Shown here: positions 62,133-64,000 of the stretch, in pieces | Numbering within the stretch: position 1 is the first letter of the stretch | How the letters are laid out: each line of letters opens with the position of its first letter | Assembly (NCBI GenBank): GCA_013298145.1 | Contig: JAAFJO010000004.1 | Span: 62,001-126,000 of the forward strand | Source of the DNA: Betaproteobacteria bacterium | Lineage (GTDB): Bacteria; Pseudomonadota; Gammaproteobacteria; Burkholderiales; Casimicrobiaceae | DNA length: 64,000 bases | Direction: 5' to 3' | Program-made: the position numbers and the translations under genes | Notes under the pieces: generated by a model | The model's database searches: none | What the model was told of the DNA's origin: nothing | Seen by the model: only the letters and a program-made list of their open reading frames with translations

Positions 62133-62675
62133 TCAATCGTGCTTTTCTTGTGCTGAGAAACGCTCCATGGCCGCCACAATCTCGCGCTTTGCCTCATCGG
62201 CTTCAACCCAGCCCAACACTTTCACAAATTTGCCGGGTTCGAGGTCCTTGTAGTGCTCGAAAAAATGAGTGATTCGATCAACCTCTAGCGGGGGCAAATC
62301 GCGCGGACTTTGCACGTTCCGATAAATGCTGGTGAGCTTGTCGACAGGAACGGCGAGCAGCTTTTCATCGCTCCCCGCTTCGTCCTGCATCTTGAGCATC
62401 CCGATCGGGCGGCAGCGCACAACCACCCCGGCCATGAGCGGAATCGGCGTCAGCACAAGCACATCTGCCGGGTCGCCATCGCCTGAGAGCGTTCGTGGAA
62501 TGTAGCCATAGTTACACGGATAGTGCATGGCCGTAGACATGAAGCGATCAACGAAGATTGCGCCAGAGGCTTTATCGACCTCGTACTTGATCGGCTCTCC
62601 GTGCATCGGAATCTCAATGACCACATTTACATCGTTGGGAACGTCTCTGCCGGAGGTCAGTTTGTCAAAACTCAT
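62133..62675 (-). CDS. ppa: Inorganic pyrophosphatase
   Basis: Soluble family I enzyme, 180 residues, splitting pyrophosphate to drive biosynthesis. It has [42 protein letters not shown] with the metal-binding aspartates, [15 protein letters not shown], and [17 protein letters not shown]. The start is the first Met of the conserved region. No strong ribosome site is visible. Confidence 0.97.
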   Translation of the reverse strand: MSFDKLTSGRDVPNDVNVVIEIPMHGEPIKYEVDKASGAIFVDRFMSTAMHYPCNYGYIPRTLSGDGDPADVLVLTPIPLMAGVVVRCRPIGMLKMQDEAGSDEKLLAVPVDKLTSIYRNVQSPRDLPPLEVDRITHFFEHYKDLEPGKFVKVLGWVEADEAKREIVAAMERFSAQEKHD

Positions 62676-63006
62676 GTCTTAGTTCACTTAAGGAGGATGG
62701 GTTAATTCGCGAAGCGGCGATCGATGCGCTAGGCATTCGTATCTGCGGCCATCGAGCCAGTTTGATGCCGGGTCGAAGCTGCAGGTTTCTACGATTTTAG
62801 GCGTGCTGGCAGCGCACCGCGCCCGCGCTATACTCGGCCCCAACCGGCGTCGAGGCGTCATCTCGATCTCGCTTCGCAATGCGCGGCCTAATCGACATGA
62901 CGGCACTTCGGCGACGGCAACGCCCAAAGCTGCGACCGACAGCTCATACGTCACGACCAGTCTTCGGGTGTTTTTGCGATAGCCATCTGCTTCCGAAGGT
63001 CCATCG
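62676..63006. other. Gene-free stretch between ppa and pcnB
   Basis: Divergent promoter region. A TATACT at 62829-62834 is a possible -10 box for pcnB, but no good -35 accompanies it. No repeat or small gene recognised. Confidence 0.4.
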
Positions 63007-64000
63007 ATGATTAGAGCGCTGCTCGACCGCGTGCTCCCTGAACGCGCACCGAAGCGACGGGAAATCTCCGCCGCCTCTCACAAAATTTCTAAAAGCCACA
63101 TGAGCCGCAACGCGGTGTATGTGTGCGAACGCCTGCAAGAGCAAGGCTTCGAGGCCTACATCGTTGGCGGTGCAGTGCGCGACGCACTGCTAGGCGTTGT
63201 CCCCAAAGACTTCGATGTCGCAACCAACGCACGTCCTGAGCAAATCAAGCATTTGTTCCGACGCGCTTTCATCATTGGTCGACGGTTTCGCCTCGTCCAC
63301 GTGATCTTCGGCGATGAGACGATTGAAGTGTCAACCTTTCGCGCGAACAAAAAAGACGAAGTCGAGGCAGACGCCACAGGGCGCATCGTCTCCGACAACG
63401 TGTACGGTTCGCAAAGCGAAGACGCGATCCGGCGAGATTTCACGATCAACGCGCTCTATTACGATCCAAATAACGAATTGATCGTTGACTACGTCGGCGG
63501 CATGAAAGATGTCGCGGCGCGCACGATGCGTGTGATTGGTAAGGCCGATGTGCGTTATCGCGAGGATCCAGTCAGGATGTTGCGCGCCATTCGGTTGGCG
63601 GTCAAACTGAAGTGCGAAATCGCGCGCACCACCGCGGCTCCCATTAAGAAAAATGCGGCGCTCATCGGAAATGTGCCTGCCGCGCGGCTCTTCGATGAAA
63701 TTCAAAAGCTTTTGCTTTCGGGATATGCGAACGAAACGCTCGCCGCGCTTCGCAGCCACGGTCTCGCAGAGGGCCTTTTGCCGCTCCTCGATTTGATTTA
63801 TGAGCAGCCAGCCGGTCAGCGCTTCATTGAGCTCGCACTCGACGGCACCGATCGGCGCGTGCGCGAAGATAAGCCTGTATCGCCCGCATTTTTGTTTGCA
63901 TGTCTACTTTGGCATGAAGTCGTCAAACGTTGGCAAGCCAATGAGGCGCGAGGCGAACATCGGATTCCTGCGCTGCTGCTCGCGATGGAGCAAGCGCTTG
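63007..64000 (+). CDS. pcnB: Poly(A) polymerase I, N-terminal part
   Basis: Adds poly(A) tails to RNA 3' ends, promoting decay. The protein starts MIRALLDRVLPERAPKRREI. The nucleotidyltransferase motifs are VGGAVRDALLG and the metal-binding DFDVATNARPEQI, then GRRFRLVHVIF, RRDFTINALYY and EDPVRMLRAIRLAVKL. LFDEIQKLLLSG belongs to the RNA-binding part. The reading frame is open to the right edge of the window (about 331 residues shown), so the C-terminus is missing. The basic N-terminus and RRDFTINAL favour PcnB over the CCA-adding enzyme. Confidence 0.93.
   Translation, partial: MIRALLDRVLPERAPKRREISAASHKISKSHMSRNAVYVCERLQEQGFEAYIVGGAVRDALLGVVPKDFDVATNARPEQIKHLFRRAFIIGRRFRLVHVIFGDETIEVSTFRANKKDEVEADATGRIVSDNVYGSQSEDAIRRDFTINALYYDPNNELIVDYVGGMKDVAARTMRVIGKADVRYREDPVRMLRAIRLAVKLKCEIARTTAAPIKKNAALIGNVPAARLFDEIQKLLLSGYANETLAALRSHGLAEGLLPLLDLIYEQPAGQRFIELALDGTDRRVREDKPVSPAFLFACLLWHEVVKRWQANEARGEHRIPALLLAMEQAL

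Noticed and set aside
62689..62705. Strong ribosome site AAGGAGG with ATG on the plus strand
   Set aside because: The frame closes after two codons (ATG GGT TAA), so it is chance or a leftover.

Overview
The window looks like a chromosomal segment of a Betaproteobacterium, most likely Burkholderiales-like. The evidence is moderately high GC, the metX-metW pair, a DksA with most zinc-finger cysteines replaced, amgK-murU beside lptD-surA, hslV behind a STAS-domain gene, and a ubiH-like gene next to dsbC. No prophage, CRISPR array or transposase gene is visible. The accessory signal lies in small repeats, regulatory RNA or DNA, and two metabolic loci.

Layout. 1-5.5 kb: partial hydroxyacyl-CoA dehydrogenase, a lysine-rich secreted peptide, an EamA permease, pyrC, dksA with a very long Lys/Ala/Pro tail, and sodB. 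5.6-8 kb: an ABC ATPase, permease and DUF3299-like protein operon. 8-12 kb: STAS protein, hslV behind a sigma-32-like promoter, ubiH-like monooxygenase, dsbC. 12-15.7 kb: a cluster of an SPFH-helix-turn-helix fusion, a two-helix membrane protein, a zinc-ribbon membrane protein and a DUF3025 protein. 15.7-21.4 kb: queA and tgt (queuosine), a DUF1223 protein, ptsI and a small P-loop protein. 21.4-23.4 kb: metX-metW behind a SAM-II-like riboswitch candidate with terminator and antiterminator.

23.7-31.9 kb is a complete sucrose locus: inner-membrane sugar symporter, sucrose phosphorylase, TonB-dependent receptor, LacI-type regulator and fructokinase. Two copies of the palindrome TTGCAAACGTTTGCAA sit in the two divergent promoter regions and define a local regulon. 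Sucrose would cross the outer membrane through the receptor and the inner membrane through the symporter, be split to glucose-1-phosphate and fructose, and the fructose would be phosphorylated.

32-47 kb holds flavodoxin, pirin, a LysR regulator, a phytase-like lipoprotein, dadA, xthA, a glutaredoxin-like protein, oligopeptidase A, murU-amgK (peptidoglycan recycling), lptD-surA (outer-membrane biogenesis) and a secreted ATP-dependent DNA ligase. 48.2-56.3 kb is a full thiosulfate-oxidation cluster: ArsR-type regulator, soxCD, soxYZAXB and a TlpA/SoxW-like thioredoxin. It is interrupted by a repeat element and subdivided by hairpins. 56.3-64 kb: tRNA-Leu(CAA) followed by a 156-bp direct repeat, ybaK, a PP2C phosphatase with a double-FHA protein, a 318-bp MITE-like element, a two-component system, ppa and partial pcnB.

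Two families of small inverted-repeat-bounded elements occur. One has ends resembling TAGGGAAACGCTGAA (four copies). The other has a 27-bp terminal repeat (one copy). In two places the CTAG at an element end supplies the stop codon of the neighbouring gene.
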